Source: Marinobacter halodurans (GTDB lineage Bacteria > Pseudomonadota > Gammaproteobacteria > Pseudomonadales > Oleiphilaceae). Taken from it: 64,000 nucleotides of DNA. Positions 17,524 through 27,472 of the stretch are shown here, in pieces (position 1 is the first letter of the stretch; each line of letters opens with the position of its first letter). Under the pieces are notes generated by a model. That model made no database searches. It had not been told where the DNA came from and saw only the letters and a list, made by a program, of their open reading frames with translations. The DNA lies in the NCBI RefSeq assembly GCF_004327985.1, contig NZ_SJDL01000005.1, forward strand, positions 62,001-126,000, written 5' to 3'. A program made the position numbers and the translations under genes.

Positions 17524-18426
17524 TTATGGATAGCGCCCGGTCAGGCGGTTCTCGACCAGTTCGTGGAGAATGGTGTTCGCCAGGCGCATGACCGCGTTGG
17601 GGTTCTCACCCTTGCGCCGCGAGGCGAGAACGGGGCTTGTGATGCTGTCGTCATCCAGCGGCACGTATTCCACGCCTTCCCGGCCCAGCCGGCGAACCTG
17701 TTCCGGCACCAGCGTAAAACCCATATCCGAAGCGACCAGCGATAGCGCCGTCTGCACGTCGTTCACCTGTTGAATCACGTTCACCCTCAAACCGCGCCGG
17801 TGGAAAAGACCCTGGGTAATATCCGCGAAGTTGGGGCCCGGCCCGGACGGAAACGTGATCAGCGGAATGTCCGCCAACTCCTTCATGGATGGCATCTTCT
17901 TCGCCAACGGATGGGAGGCGGGTAAGGCGGCGATCATCGGCTCGTTGAACAGCAGTTCCTGCTCCACGTCCGGGTCGTCGATCCGCAGGCGACCGAACCC
18001 CAGATCGATCTTGCCGCTCTTGAGGGCATCGATCTGTTCGCGGGTCTTCAGCTCGTGCAGCACGATTTCCAGGTTCTTGTTCCTGCGCAGCCGGCGCACC
18101 ATCAGCGGCAACTGGCCGTAGAAGATGGAGGGCACAAAGCCGATCGCAAAGACGGTTTTGCCGTGCTGGCTGATGCGCCGCGTGTCCGCGACGGTGGCGT
18201 CGACCTTGTCGAGGATCTGGCGCGCCTGGTCCAGAAAGTACTGGCCGGCTTCCGTCAGCTCCAGCCCCCTCGGTTTGCGGTTGAACAGCACCGCACCGAT
18301 TTCCTCCTCCAGTTGTTTGACCTGACGGGTCAGCGGCGGCTGAGCGATAAACAGCCGCTCCGCTGCCCGGGTCAGGTTGAGCTCTTCGGCAACCACGCAG
18401 AAGTACCTCAGATGTCTCAATTCCAT
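17524..18426 (-). CDS. catR: LysR-family regulator of catechol/benzoate genes (CatR/CatM/BenM type)
   Basis: 300-residue LysR regulator divergent from catB. The start MELRHLRYFCVVAEELNLTRAAERLFIAQPPL... is nearly diagnostic of the CatR/BenM/CatM group, with the HTH in residues about 18-38. The effector domain contains the usual LPLMVRRLR and PLITFPSGPGPNFAD segments. The group responds to cis,cis-muconate (and for BenM, benzoate). Only one such regulator is seen here for both cat and ben genes, so it may serve both roles. Confidence 0.9.
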   Translation of the reverse strand: MELRHLRYFCVVAEELNLTRAAERLFIAQPPLTRQVKQLEEEIGAVLFNRKPRGLELTEAGQYFLDQARQILDKVDATVADTRRISQHGKTVFAIGFVPSIFYGQLPLMVRRLRRNKNLEIVLHELKTREQIDALKSGKIDLGFGRLRIDDPDVEQELLFNEPMIAALPASHPLAKKMPSMKELADIPLITFPSGPGPNFADITQGLFHRRGLRVNVIQQVNDVQTALSLVASDMGFTLVPEQVRRLGREGVEYVPLDDDSITSPVLASRRKGENPNAVMRLANTILHELVENRLTGRYP

Positions 18427-18428
18427 CC

Positions 18429-18443
18429 ATACCTCCAGGGTAT
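18429..18443. promoter_or_regulatory. candidate CatR/BenM binding site ATAC-N7-GTAT
   Basis: Exact match to the ATAC-N7-GTAT consensus of CatM/BenM, located 2 bases upstream of catR and about 90 bases before catB. It includes the catR ribosome site (GGAGGTAT on the minus strand), so part of the match may be coincidence. Distance to catB is compatible with LysR-type activation. Confidence 0.5.
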
Positions 18444-18533
18444 TGCTCGCTATTTAATCAATATTGGTGCGAGTCCGTGAAACTTCGTACCGTGAACTGA
18501 ACACGGCTAAACAGTTCGCGATCCGGAGACCCC

Positions 18534-19652
18534 ATGAGCGCCACCATTCAATCCATCGAAGCCATCCTGGTCGACATCCCGACCATCCGTCCCCACAAAC
18601 TATCGATGACAACCATGGGGGTTCAGACCATGGTCATCGTTCGCGTGACGGATTCCGATGGCATCGAAGGCCTGGGCGAGGCGACCACCATCGGCGGCCT
18701 GGCTTACGGTCCGGAAAGTCCGGAAAGCGTGAAACTGACCATTGATCACTACGTGGCGCCGCTGCTCATAAATCAACCGGCGGACAATATTAATACCTTA
18801 AAGGTAAGGCTGGGGCGTGTCATCCGTGGCAACACCCTGGCCAAGTCGGCGATCGAAACGGCGTTACTGGACCTGCAGGGCAAACGCCTTCAGCGGCCGG
18901 TGGCCGAACTGCTGGGCGGCGCCGTGCACACGCACATGCCGGTGCTCTGGACCCTGGCCAGTGGCGATACCGGCAAGGACATCGATGAGGCCATGAACCT
19001 GATCGAGGCCCGGCGCCACTGCGACTTCAAACTCAAAATCGGATCCCGTCCGCTGATGGACGACGTGCGCCATGTGGCGGCCATCAAGGAAGCGGTGGGC
19101 GACAGCGCCAGCGTCCGGGTCGACGTCAACCAGGCCTGGGACGAAGCCACAGCCGCCAAGGGCATGGCCGAACTGCAGGCCGCGGGGATCGATCTGGTCG
19201 AGCAGCCCACGCCGATGAAACATTTCGATTCGCTGGTGCGTCTGTCCGACAAGTTCCATCTCCCCATCCTGGCGGATGAGGCGGTGGCCGATGCGACGGA
19301 CGGCTTCAACCTGGCGGCGGCCGGCTTCGGCGGCGCCTATGCCCTGAAGATTGCCAAGTCCGGCGGTCCGGCGCGGGTACTGGAGTTGGCGGCGGTCGCC
19401 TCGGCGGCGGGTATTGGTCTTTATGGCGGCACCATGCTGGAGGGCACGATCGGCACCGCGGCGTCGCTGCACGCCTGGTCGACGCTGGAAACGCTGCACT
19501 GGGGCACGGAAATGTTCGGGCCGCTGCTGATGAAAGACGACATCGTCGTCACACCGCTGACTTATCGCGACAACGGGGTCGAGCTGCCGGACGGTCCGGG
19601 CCTGGGCATCGCCATCGACGAAGACAAGCTTGAGCACTACCGCCGCAAGTGA
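18534..19652 (+). CDS. catB: muconate cycloisomerase
   Basis: 372-residue enolase-superfamily enzyme that turns cis,cis-muconate into muconolactone. The KxK base motif is seen in CDFKLKIGS (about residue 165), metal ligands follow in VDVNQAWD, LVEQPTP and LADEAVAD, and the second catalytic Lys in ALKIAKSGG. Length is typical. First gene of catBCA; divergent from catR. Confidence 0.96.
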   Translation: MSATIQSIEAILVDIPTIRPHKLSMTTMGVQTMVIVRVTDSDGIEGLGEATTIGGLAYGPESPESVKLTIDHYVAPLLINQPADNINTLKVRLGRVIRGNTLAKSAIETALLDLQGKRLQRPVAELLGGAVHTHMPVLWTLASGDTGKDIDEAMNLIEARRHCDFKLKIGSRPLMDDVRHVAAIKEAVGDSASVRVDVNQAWDEATAAKGMAELQAAGIDLVEQPTPMKHFDSLVRLSDKFHLPILADEAVADATDGFNLAAAGFGGAYALKIAKSGGPARVLELAAVASAAGIGLYGGTMLEGTIGTAASLHAWSTLETLHWGTEMFGPLLMKDDIVVTPLTYRDNGVELPDGPGLGIAIDEDKLEHYRRK

Positions 19653-19687
19653 GCGGCGGTCTGAACCCTGTTACGCAAGGAGTTTCC

Positions 19688-19978
19688 ATGCTGTTCAAAG
19701 TTGAAATGAAGGTCAATCTGCCGGCGGACATGCCGGCCGAAGTCGCCGCCGACATCAAGGCGCGGGAGAAAGCCTATGCCCAGGAGCTGCAGCAGCAAGG
19801 CAAATGGCGTCACCTGTGGCGGGTCAGCGGCACCTACGCCAACGTCAGCATTTTCGACGTGACGGATAACGCGGAATTGCACGACTTGGTGAGCAGCCTG
19901 CCGCTGTTCCCCTACATGGACATCTCGGTCGCGCCGCTGTGCCGGCACCCGTCGTCCATTCACGAGGACGACCGATAA
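19688..19978 (+). CDS. catC: muconolactone delta-isomerase
   Basis: 96 residues, the exact usual length of CatC, starting MLFKVEMKVNLPADM. It shows EKAYAQELQQQGKWRHLWRV and a C-terminal PLFPYMDISVAPLCRHPS segment, both family hallmarks. It converts muconolactone to 3-oxoadipate enol-lactone and forms a decamer in known examples. The ATG at 19688 is used; the frame extends upstream only into the catB tail. Confidence 0.96.
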   Translation: MLFKVEMKVNLPADMPAEVAADIKAREKAYAQELQQQGKWRHLWRVSGTYANVSIFDVTDNAELHDLVSSLPLFPYMDISVAPLCRHPSSIHEDDR

Positions 19979-19998
19979 GCCAGGGAATGACAGATCAC

Positions 19999-20020
19999 GG
20001 CGGCCACTGAAGTGGTCGCC
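19999..20020. other. hairpin between catC and catA
   Basis: Ten-base arms (GGCGGCCACT and partner, one G-U-type mismatch) with a 2-base loop, no T-run. It may tune relative expression of catBC and catA. Confidence 0.35.
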
Positions 20021-20078
20021 ATCCCGAAACACTGGTTTCTGATGAGAGCAACAAGAACAACGCCCGGAGGACTACGCA

Positions 20079-21017
20079 ATGACTGTCAAAACGATGCATA
20101 CCCCTGAAGTGAAAGAACTGTTGAACAAGGTCGCTGGCCTGGATCAGAGCGGTGGCAATGACCGCGTGAAGCAGATCGTCCATCGCCTGGTGCATGACAT
20201 TTTCCAGATTGTGGAAGACTTCGATGTCACACCCGAGGAATTCTGGAGCGCCGTCTACTACGTCAGCGGACTGGGCCAGAACGGTGAAGCTGCACTGCTG
20301 GCACCGGGCCTGGGCATGGACCACTACCTGGATATCCGCATGGATGCCGAGGACGCGGAAGCCGGCCGCACCGGCGGCACCCCGCGCACCATCGAGGGCC
20401 CGCTATACGTGGCCGGCGCGCCGATCAGTGATGGCTTTGCCCGGATGGACGACGGCAGCGAAGATGCCGAAACCCTGATCATCACCGGCCAGGTCACTGA
20501 CGAGCGGGGCCAGCCGATTGCCGATGCCGTGGTGGATATCTGGCACGCCAACACTCAGGGCACCTACTCCTACTTCGACCCGTCGCAGAGCGAGTACAAC
20601 CTGCGTCGCCGTATCCGCACCGATGCCGAAGGGCGCTACACGGCTCGCTCCATCGTGCCGTCGGGTTACGGCTGCCCGCCGGAAGGCTCCACGCAGCAGT
20701 TGCTGAACCTGCTGGGCCGCCATGGCCAGCGTCCGGCACACATCCACTATTTCATTTCCTCCCCGGGGCATCGTCACCTGACTACCCAGATCAACCTGGC
20801 CGGCGACGAGTACACCTTCGACGACTTTGCCTTCGCTACTCGCGAGGAATTGGTGGTCGAGGCCAACCGCATCGAGGATCCGTCCCAGGCCGAACAGTAC
20901 GGGCTGAACGGTCCCTTCACCAAGCTGGTGTTCGACGTGCAACTGGTGGCCACCGACGCCGCTGAATTGCAGGAACGCCACCCCCGCCAGCGCGCGCTGG
21001 AAGGTGAATCCGCCTGA
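20079..21017 (+). CDS. catA: catechol 1,2-dioxygenase
   Basis: 312-residue intradiol dioxygenase that opens catechol to cis,cis-muconate with a non-haem Fe(III). N-terminal helical linker domain (residues 1-100) followed by the beta-sandwich core: [27 protein letters not shown], the Tyr ligands, and the His ligands in [20 protein letters not shown]. Ribosome site CGGAGG before the ATG. Third in catBCA and upstream of benABCD on the same strand. Confidence 0.97.
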   Translation: MTVKTMHTPEVKELLNKVAGLDQSGGNDRVKQIVHRLVHDIFQIVEDFDVTPEEFWSAVYYVSGLGQNGEAALLAPGLGMDHYLDIRMDAEDAEAGRTGGTPRTIEGPLYVAGAPISDGFARMDDGSEDAETLIITGQVTDERGQPIADAVVDIWHANTQGTYSYFDPSQSEYNLRRRIRTDAEGRYTARSIVPSGYGCPPEGSTQQLLNLLGRHGQRPAHIHYFISSPGHRHLTTQINLAGDEYTFDDFAFATREELVVEANRIEDPSQAEQYGLNGPFTKLVFDVQLVATDAAELQERHPRQRALEGESA

Positions 21018-21135
21018 GCTGAGGACTGAGCGCCCGGCTTCATTCCAACGCTTCCGTGCTTTAGTGATCCGGCCTGTCCCAGACAGGGCTGGCCGGGGAC
21101 TCTCACGCCGAAAAAAGGCGAAAAGGAGAGAGGAT

Positions 21136-22527
21136 ATGACAACAAAACTCGACCAACTTGCAAAGACCGTCAACAACGCGGTCGTCGCCGATCCGGACAG
21201 CGGCCGCTTCCAGTGCGACCGGGCCATCTTTACCGATCGGGACCTGTTCGAACTGGAAATGAAGTACATCTTCGAGGGCAACTGGGTCTACCTGGCGCAC
21301 GAGAGCCAGATCCCCGAGCCCGGCGATTACTTCACCGTTACCGTCGGTCGTCAGCCGGTCATCATTACCCGGACGAAGGACGGCGAGCTGAAGGCGATTC
21401 TCAACACCTGTTCCCACCGCGGCGCCACGCTGTGCCGCAAGAAGCGGGGCAACAAGACGTCCTTTACCTGTCCGTTCCACGGCTGGACCTTCCGCAACGA
21501 CGGCAAGCTGCTCAAGGCCAAGGACCAGAAGAAGGGCGGCTACCCGGTGCAGTTCAACACCGAAGGCTCCCACGACCTGAAGCAGATGCCGAAGTTCGAG
21601 AACTATCGCGGCTTCCTGTTCGGCAGTCTGAATGCCGATGTGGTTCCGTTGGAGGAATACCTGGGTGAAACCACGAAGATCATCGACAACATCGTCGACC
21701 AGTTCGAGGACGGTCTGGAGGTCCTGCGCGGCAACTCCACCTACACCTACGAGGGCAACTGGAAGCTGACCGCCGAGAACGGCGCCGATGGCTACCACGT
21801 CAGCACCGTGCACTGGAACTACCTGTCCACCATGGGCCAGCGCAACTACGAGAAGGGCGGCACCGAGGCGGTGGATGCCAAGAGCTGGTCGGCCGAAGGC
21901 GGTTTCTATTCCTTCGAGAACGGGCACATGATGCTGTGGACCCGCCTGCTCAACCCGGAAGTGCGGCCCATCTTCAGCCAACTGGAGCGCCTGCAGGCCA
22001 CCTACGGCGAGGCCCGGGCGGATTCCATCGTGCGCACCACCAAGAACCTGTGCCTGTACCCGAACGTGTACCTGATGGACCAGTTTTCCACGCAGATCCG
22101 GGTGGCGCGGCCGATCGACGTCAACAAGACCGAGATCACTATCTACGCCTTCGCGCCGAAGAACGAGCCGGCCGAGCTGCGGGCCAAGCGCATCCGTCAG
22201 TACGAGGACTTCTTCAACGTGTCCGGCATGGGCACGCCCGATGATCTGGAAGAGTTCCGCGGCTGCCAGAGCGGCTACGAAGCCCGGGGCATGCGCTGGA
22301 ACGACATGAGCCGCGGTGCGGCGCACTGGATTGACGGCCCCGACGAGCACGCCAACCAGATCGACATGAAACCGATCATGAGCGGCGCCAAGCCGGAAGA
22401 CGAAGGCCTCTACGTCAACCATCACAAGCACTGGCAGGACGAAATACGCCGGGCGATCGCCGCTGAAAAGGCGCGCTTTATCCCGATGACTGAATCGGAA
22501 AGCGAAGAAAAGGAGGGCGCGGCATGA
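21136..22527 (+). CDS. benA: benzoate 1,2-dioxygenase, large (alpha) subunit
   Basis: 463-residue Rieske oxygenase subunit. The Rieske cluster motif is CSHRGATLC...CPFHGWTF (about residues 95-120). The mononuclear-iron site follows, with the [13 protein letters not shown] helix (about residue 215) supplying the His ligands. Catalyses cis-dihydroxylation of benzoate. The ATG at 21136 is preceded by GGAGAGAGG; the frame opens 132 bases earlier, but that extension overlaps the catA end and is rejected. Overlaps benB by 4 bases. Confidence 0.96.
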   Translation: MTTKLDQLAKTVNNAVVADPDSGRFQCDRAIFTDRDLFELEMKYIFEGNWVYLAHESQIPEPGDYFTVTVGRQPVIITRTKDGELKAILNTCSHRGATLCRKKRGNKTSFTCPFHGWTFRNDGKLLKAKDQKKGGYPVQFNTEGSHDLKQMPKFENYRGFLFGSLNADVVPLEEYLGETTKIIDNIVDQFEDGLEVLRGNSTYTYEGNWKLTAENGADGYHVSTVHWNYLSTMGQRNYEKGGTEAVDAKSWSAEGGFYSFENGHMMLWTRLLNPEVRPIFSQLERLQATYGEARADSIVRTTKNLCLYPNVYLMDQFSTQIRVARPIDVNKTEITIYAFAPKNEPAELRAKRIRQYEDFFNVSGMGTPDDLEEFRGCQSGYEARGMRWNDMSRGAAHWIDGPDEHANQIDMKPIMSGAKPEDEGLYVNHHKHWQDEIRRAIAAEKARFIPMTESESEEKEGAA

Positions 22528-23015
22528 GCCTGAGCTATGACGACATCGAACAGTTCATCATCCGCGAAGCCCGCCTCCTGGACGATCGCGAATGGGACAA
22601 GTGGCTCGAGTGCTATCACCCGGACGTCACCTACTGGATGCCGGCCTGGGACGACGACGACGAGCTGACCGAGGATCCGCAGACCGAGATCTCGCTGATC
22701 TACTACCCGAACAAGGACGGCCTGGTTGACCGGGTCTACCGGCTGAAAACCGAGCGCTCGGGCGCCAGCTCCCTGCCGGAGCCGCGCACCACGCACTTCA
22801 CCAGCAACCTGGAGATCCTGTCCCAGGACGACCACGAGGTGACGCTGCGCTTCAACTGGCTGACCAAGGCCTATCGCTACAAACAATCCGCCGAATACTA
22901 CGGAACATCCTTCTACACCCTGGACGTCACCGGCGAGCAGCCGCTGATCCGCGAGAAGCGCATTGTTCTGATCAACGATTGCATCAATCAGGTGCTGGAC
23001 GTCTACCACCTTTGA
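22524..23015 (+). CDS. benB: benzoate 1,2-dioxygenase, small (beta) subunit
   Basis: 163-residue beta subunit with the cystatin-like fold of ring-hydroxylating dioxygenases. Begins [21 protein letters not shown] and includes [20 protein letters not shown] and [13 protein letters not shown], both typical of BenB/XylY. Start overlaps benA by ATGA, so translation is coupled. Structural role, holding the alpha3beta3 oxygenase together. Confidence 0.96.
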   Translation: MSLSYDDIEQFIIREARLLDDREWDKWLECYHPDVTYWMPAWDDDDELTEDPQTEISLIYYPNKDGLVDRVYRLKTERSGASSLPEPRTTHFTSNLEILSQDDHEVTLRFNWLTKAYRYKQSAEYYGTSFYTLDVTGEQPLIREKRIVLINDCINQVLDVYHL

Positions 23016-23054
23016 GGTGGCGGACCAGCGCTGATGGATGGGGAGGGCAACATC

Positions 23055-24092
23055 ATGAGTTACAACATCGCACTCAATTTCGAAGACGGCGTCACCCGGT
23101 TCGTTTCCTGCAACGAGGGGGAGACCGTGCTGGACGCCGCCTACCGTGCGCAGATCAACCTGCCGATGGACTGCTCCGACGGGGTCTGCGGCACCTGCAA
23201 GGGCACCTGCCGTCAGGGCCAGTACGATCTGGGCGATGAATACATCGACGACGCACTGACCGACGACGAAGCCGAGCAGGGCCTGGTCCTGACCTGCCAG
23301 ATGGTGCCCTTCAGCGACTGCGTGGTGGAAGTGCCGGCGGCCTCCACCCTGTGCAAGACCGGCAACGCCACCGTCGAAGGCACTGTGGCCGAGGTGAACC
23401 TGATCTCCGCCACCGCCATCGAACTCAAGATTACGGCGGGCGACGACATCGCCTTCCTGCCGGGGCAGTACGTGAACATCCAGGTGCCGGGCTCCGAGGA
23501 GACGCGCGCCTACTCCTTCAGTTCCCAGCCGGGCAGCCGGGATCTCAGCTTCCTGATCCGCAACGTGCCGGGTGGGCTGATGAGTACCTATCTGGTGGGC
23601 AAGGCCCGGGCCGGCGACAAGCTGACCCTGACCGGCCCGATGGGCAGCTTCTACCTGCGTCCGATCGAGCGCCCGATCCTGATGCTGGCGGGCGGCACCG
23701 GCCTGGCGCCGATCCTGTCGAAGCTGGAGCACATGAAGGCCAACGGCTGCAACAGTCAGCCGATGCACCTGGTCTATGGTGTCAGCAACGATGAGGATCT
23801 GGTGTGCGTCGAGGCGCTGGAACAGTTCGCCGAAGCGCTGGAGAATTTCACCTTCAAGACCGTGATTTCCAGCGGCGACAGCGACCATCCGAACAAGGGC
23901 TATGTCACCAACCACATGGACGACGCGCCCATGAACGATGGCGACGTGGACGTCTACCTGTGCGGGCCGCCGCCGATGGTCGACGCCGTGCGCGCCTACT
24001 TCCGGGAACAGGGCATCACGCCCAACGCGTTCCACTACGAGAAGTTCACGCCCAGCCTGGCAACGGACGCGGTGAAGGAGAAGGTGGCATGA
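23055..24092 (+). CDS. benC: benzoate 1,2-dioxygenase electron-transfer component
   Basis: 345-residue NADH reductase of the dioxygenase. N-terminal plant-type [2Fe-2S] ferredoxin with cysteines at about 40, 45, 48 and 81 (PMDCSDGVCGTCKGTC and LTCQM), then an FAD domain (RAYSFSSQPG) and an NAD domain (LAGGTGLAPILSKLE, CGPPPMVDAV). The ATG at 23055 gives the usual length; an in-frame start 21 bases upstream is possible. Overlaps benD by 4 bases. Confidence 0.95.
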   Translation: MSYNIALNFEDGVTRFVSCNEGETVLDAAYRAQINLPMDCSDGVCGTCKGTCRQGQYDLGDEYIDDALTDDEAEQGLVLTCQMVPFSDCVVEVPAASTLCKTGNATVEGTVAEVNLISATAIELKITAGDDIAFLPGQYVNIQVPGSEETRAYSFSSQPGSRDLSFLIRNVPGGLMSTYLVGKARAGDKLTLTGPMGSFYLRPIERPILMLAGGTGLAPILSKLEHMKANGCNSQPMHLVYGVSNDEDLVCVEALEQFAEALENFTFKTVISSGDSDHPNKGYVTNHMDDAPMNDGDVDVYLCGPPPMVDAVRAYFREQGITPNAFHYEKFTPSLATDAVKEKVA

Positions 24093-24871
24093 ACCCGCGA
24101 TTTGCCGACAAGGTGCTGCTGATCACCGGCGCCGCCCAGGGTATCGGGCGGCGGGTGGCCGAGCGCGCCGCGGATGAGGGCGGCCGTCTGGCGCTGGTGG
24201 ATCGCTCCGATCTGGTCCATGAACTGGCCGCCGAGCTGGAGGAAAAGGGCGGTGACGCCATCGCCCTGCAGGCCGACCTGGAAGCCTGGGAGGGCGCCAA
24301 CGGCGTGGTCGACAAGGCTCTCTCGCATTTCGGTCGGATCGACGTGCTGGTGAACAACGTGGGCGGGGCGATCAACTTCAAGCCCTTCACCGAGTTTACC
24401 GACGCGGAAATCAGTGCCGAGATCACCCGCTCACTTATGCCGACGCTCTGGTGCTGCCGGGCGGTGTTGCCGACGATGGTGGACCAGCAGGGCGGGGTCA
24501 TCGTGAACGTCTCCTCCGCCGCGACCCGGGGCATCCACCGGATTCCCTATTCCGCAGCCAAGGGTGGGGTCAATGCCATCACCGTGTCGCTGGCGTTTGA
24601 GTACGCCAACGCCGGTATCCGGGTGGTGGCCACCGCACCGGGCGGCACCGAGGCACCCCCGCGCCGGATCTCTCGCGGCACGCCGGAAGCCAGAACCGAG
24701 CAGGAAAAGGCCTGGTTCCAGGCGCATATCGACCAGACCCTCGACGCCAGCCTGATGCACCGCTACGGCACCCTGGACGAGCAGGCCTCGGCCATCCTGT
24801 TCCTGGCCTCGGACGACGCCAGCTACATCACGGGCACGGTCCTGCCAGTGGCCGGAGGTGACCAGGGTTAA
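24089..24871 (+). CDS. benD: 1,2-dihydroxycyclohexa-3,5-diene-1-carboxylate dehydrogenase
   Basis: 260-residue SDR that oxidises and decarboxylates benzoate cis-diol to catechol. NAD motif TGAAQGIG near residue 12, NNVGG, the active-site Ser in NVSSAATRG and YSAAKGG for the Tyr-x3-Lys pair. TAPGGTEAPPRRI matches BenD. The ATG overlaps the benC stop; the open frame upstream is inside benC and is rejected. Confidence 0.95.
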   Translation: MNPRFADKVLLITGAAQGIGRRVAERAADEGGRLALVDRSDLVHELAAELEEKGGDAIALQADLEAWEGANGVVDKALSHFGRIDVLVNNVGGAINFKPFTEFTDAEISAEITRSLMPTLWCCRAVLPTMVDQQGGVIVNVSSAATRGIHRIPYSAAKGGVNAITVSLAFEYANAGIRVVATAPGGTEAPPRRISRGTPEARTEQEKAWFQAHIDQTLDASLMHRYGTLDEQASAILFLASDDASYITGTVLPVAGGDQG

Positions 24872-25290
24872 GAACGAACGCTCGGTGATGCCAAGACATA
24901 ACAACAAGGCGAGAAAACATGCTTCTATTTAAACCGATCCCCCTTCCTGGCTCCGAAATCGGTCACCGGCTTGGAGCCCTTTTTCCCATTCCGAAAACGG
25001 ATAACCGCGTATGCGTAAGCGGCTGAACGACCTGTCCCTGTCGTCTGTCGTCGGCGTTTTGGGGTGTGGTGATCGGGTACGGGGGTTATCTGGTGCTGAA
25101 TGGCGGTGGCCGTCGTGCGGCGTAAATAAATGGAGGCTATGACGACGTTTATTTGGGTAGTGTTCGCCTAAATACGTAGATACAGCAAAGGGTCTGATCC
25201 TTAGAATGGGGGGCTGCAAGTTAACGCGCTAACCGGTAGTGTTCTACCGACCTTGGCGTGTCAGCACCCGGTTCAAGGATCCCGCGATCA
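24872..25290 (+). other. intergenic region between benD and the MFS gene
   Basis: About 420 bases. A 35-codon ORF from 24919 has a weak AAGGCGAG ribosome site and no recognisable product. The stretch becomes AT-richer around 25110-25180 and may hold a promoter for the MFS gene. I see no terminator with a T-run after benD. Confidence 0.4.
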
Positions 25291-26520
25291 ATGACGACGG
25301 AAGACGCCCACACTTCTGAAACGCCTGCCGAAAAAGACGCCCTGAGAAATCTGGTGGTGGTCAGCCTGTGCCTGACCGCGGCCATCCTCGCCAACACCAT
25401 GTTGCTGCTGGCGGTGCCGTTCAAGGCGATCGAGCTGGGTGTGGGACCGTCGTTGGTGGGTGTGATCATCTCGGCGCCTTATGTCTTGCCCATGCTGCTG
25501 GCGATTCCCATGGGTGGTGTGGTGGCCCGAATCGGCTGCCAGAAAATGATCATCGCCGGCGCTTTGGGGATGTCTCTAGGCCCGTGGGTGACACTGTTGC
25601 TGCCGTCGGTGGCGAGTCTGTTTGTCACCCAGGTGATCGTCGGGCTGGCGAACATGGTGCTGATCATCTCGGCCCAGACCGTCGTGTCCGGCCTCGCCAG
25701 CGGCAAACGACTGGAGCAGTATTTTGGCTGGTACACCACCTGCCTGTCAGGTGGGCAATTGCTGGGGCCGATTACCTCCGGCTTCCTGATCGATCACTTC
25801 TCCGTCAATGTCTCCCTGGCCGCCATTGGGCTGATCCCGTTGCTTTCTGCGATCGGTGCGCTGTTCTTTTCCCGGGATATCCGGAAAGGGGGGCGATCTA
25901 AGCGCGCTAACGGCAGTTATCGCGAACAGTGGCAGTTGCTGCGCCGCAATACCGGCATGCAGACGTCGATCATGCTCACCGTCACCGCGCTGTTCGTGCT
26001 GAGCATTCACTCGACGTTCATGCCGGTGTACCTGGAATCCCTCTCGCTGGCGGCCAGTTCCATCGGCCTGTTGCTGAGCATCCGCGCCATTTCCTCCATG
26101 GCGGTGCGGGTGGTGATGTCCCGCGTCATCGACCTGTGCGGCGGCCGCAACCGGGCCATCCTGATCGCCATCGTCCTGATCACCGGCTCCCTGACCGTGA
26201 CCGGGCTGGTGGGCGACCACTACGCACTGCTGGTCGTCCTGGCCGTCGTCATCGGCATCGCCGGCGGCATCTCCCAGCCGCTGTCCATGGTGATCCTGTC
26301 CGAGAGCGTCCTGCCCGAGCAACGCTCCGCTTCCATGGCTACCCGCCTGATGGGCAATCGCGGCGCCCAGGTGCTGGGGCCGATGCTGATCGGCTTTCTG
26401 GCGGACATGACCAATTTCACCGTGGCGTTTGCGGTGATGGGTGGGGTGTTGTTGGTGTTGTATTTGACTTGGGTGGTTCGATCCGGGGCGTTAAGCCAGT
26501 CGCGACTCAGGGCGGAGTGA
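25291..26520 (+). CDS. MFS transporter, possibly linked to aromatic acid use
   Basis: 409-residue 12-helix major facilitator. Motif A-like segment GGVVARIGCQKM follows helix 2, and the second half shows RVVMSRVIDLCGGRNR as its counterpart. It does not look like the BenK/PcaK aromatic acid:H+ symporters, whose signature motifs I could not find. Lying downstream of benD on the same strand, it may import benzoate or export a pathway intermediate; that is a guess from position. I use the ATG at 25291 (MTTEDAHTSE). Confidence 0.75.
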   Translation: MTTEDAHTSETPAEKDALRNLVVVSLCLTAAILANTMLLLAVPFKAIELGVGPSLVGVIISAPYVLPMLLAIPMGGVVARIGCQKMIIAGALGMSLGPWVTLLLPSVASLFVTQVIVGLANMVLIISAQTVVSGLASGKRLEQYFGWYTTCLSGGQLLGPITSGFLIDHFSVNVSLAAIGLIPLLSAIGALFFSRDIRKGGRSKRANGSYREQWQLLRRNTGMQTSIMLTVTALFVLSIHSTFMPVYLESLSLAASSIGLLLSIRAISSMAVRVVMSRVIDLCGGRNRAILIAIVLITGSLTVTGLVGDHYALLVVLAVVIGIAGGISQPLSMVILSESVLPEQRSASMATRLMGNRGAQVLGPMLIGFLADMTNFTVAFAVMGGVLLVLYLTWVVRSGALSQSRLRAE

Positions 26521-26576
26521 TCGGGCAGCCTGCCGCCGTAGGTCGGACGGCAAACTGCCTCGTGGCAGGTTGATGC

Positions 26577-27458
26577 CTACTCCATGACGATAGTCGGCAT
26601 GGCCGGTTCCCGGGCGTCGGTCGAAGGGGCGGACAGCGTGTCGAGCTTGTGGGCCATGGCTGTCGCGATGATGTTATAGGCGGTGGCCAGGGGCCCGCGT
26701 GGATCGCTGACCATCACCGGAATGCCCGCGTCGGACCCGGTGCGGATGTGGATGTGCAGGGGCAGTTCGCCCAATAATGCCGTGCCGGCGTCCTCGGCCA
26801 TCCTGCGGGCGCCGCCTTCCCCGAAAATATGCTCCTCGTGCCCGCATTCGCTGCAGATGTGGGTGCTCATGTTCTCGATGATGCCCAGTACCGGCACGTT
26901 CACTTTCTCGAACATGGCCAGCCCTTTGCGGGCGTCCAGCAGGGCGATGTCCTGCGGCGTGGTGACGATGACGGCGCCGGACACCGGCATGCGCTGGGCC
27001 ATCGTCAAATGGATGTCGCCGGTTCCCGGTGGCATGTCTACCAGCAAGTAGTCCAGGTTGTCCCACTGGGTTTCATACGCCAGCCGGGTCAGTGCCTGGG
27101 TGACCATCGGTCCGCGCCAGATCACCGGGGATGCGTCATCCACCAGGAACCCAATGGACATGGTCTGCAGGCCATGTCCCTGCATGGGTTTGAGGCGCTG
27201 GCCACCGGCGCTTTCAGGCGTGCCCTCCAGCCCCAGCATTCGGGGCTGGCTGGGGCCATAAAGGTCGGCGTCCAGGATGCCGACCCGGGCGCCCTGGGCC
27301 TTCAGTGCCAGGGCAAGGTTAGTCGTGGTGGTCGATTTGCCCACGCCGCCTTTACCGGAGGCGATGGCGATCAGGTGTTTCACACCCGGTATGGCGCGTT
27401 GTTCCAGATTGGCGGACCGGTTGGCAGAGGTTGGAATCTGGGAGATCCGGGATGTCAT
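26577..27458 (-). CDS. Mrp/ApbC-family P-loop ATPase (Fe-S cluster carrier)
   Basis: 293-residue Mrp/NBP35-type ATPase that binds and hands on Fe-S clusters. Deviant Walker A GKGGVGKST at residues 35-43, DADLYGPSQPRMLG after it, DMPPGTGDIHLT (about 141-152), and the cluster-binding CSEC at residues 202-205. Unlike many Mrp proteins it lacks the N-terminal DUF59 (MIP18) domain; only about 30 residues precede the P-loop. It is the last gene of the long array from 37291. The array encodes at least two Fe-S ferredoxins, so a maturation role is plausible. Confidence 0.92.
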   Translation of the reverse strand: MTSRISQIPTSANRSANLEQRAIPGVKHLIAIASGKGGVGKSTTTTNLALALKAQGARVGILDADLYGPSQPRMLGLEGTPESAGGQRLKPMQGHGLQTMSIGFLVDDASPVIWRGPMVTQALTRLAYETQWDNLDYLLVDMPPGTGDIHLTMAQRMPVSGAVIVTTPQDIALLDARKGLAMFEKVNVPVLGIIENMSTHICSECGHEEHIFGEGGARRMAEDAGTALLGELPLHIHIRTGSDAGIPVMVSDPRGPLATAYNIIATAMAHKLDTLSAPSTDAREPAMPTIVME

Positions 27459-27472
27459 GGCAGTCGCTCCGC

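Noticed and set aside
21103-24035. Long minus-strand ORFs (442 and 537 codons) opposite benA, benB and benC
   Set aside because: They oppose well-defined ben genes and show no recognisable motifs.
24919-25026. 35-codon ORF downstream of benD
   Set aside because: Weak ribosome site and no recognisable sequence; left inside the intergenic entry.
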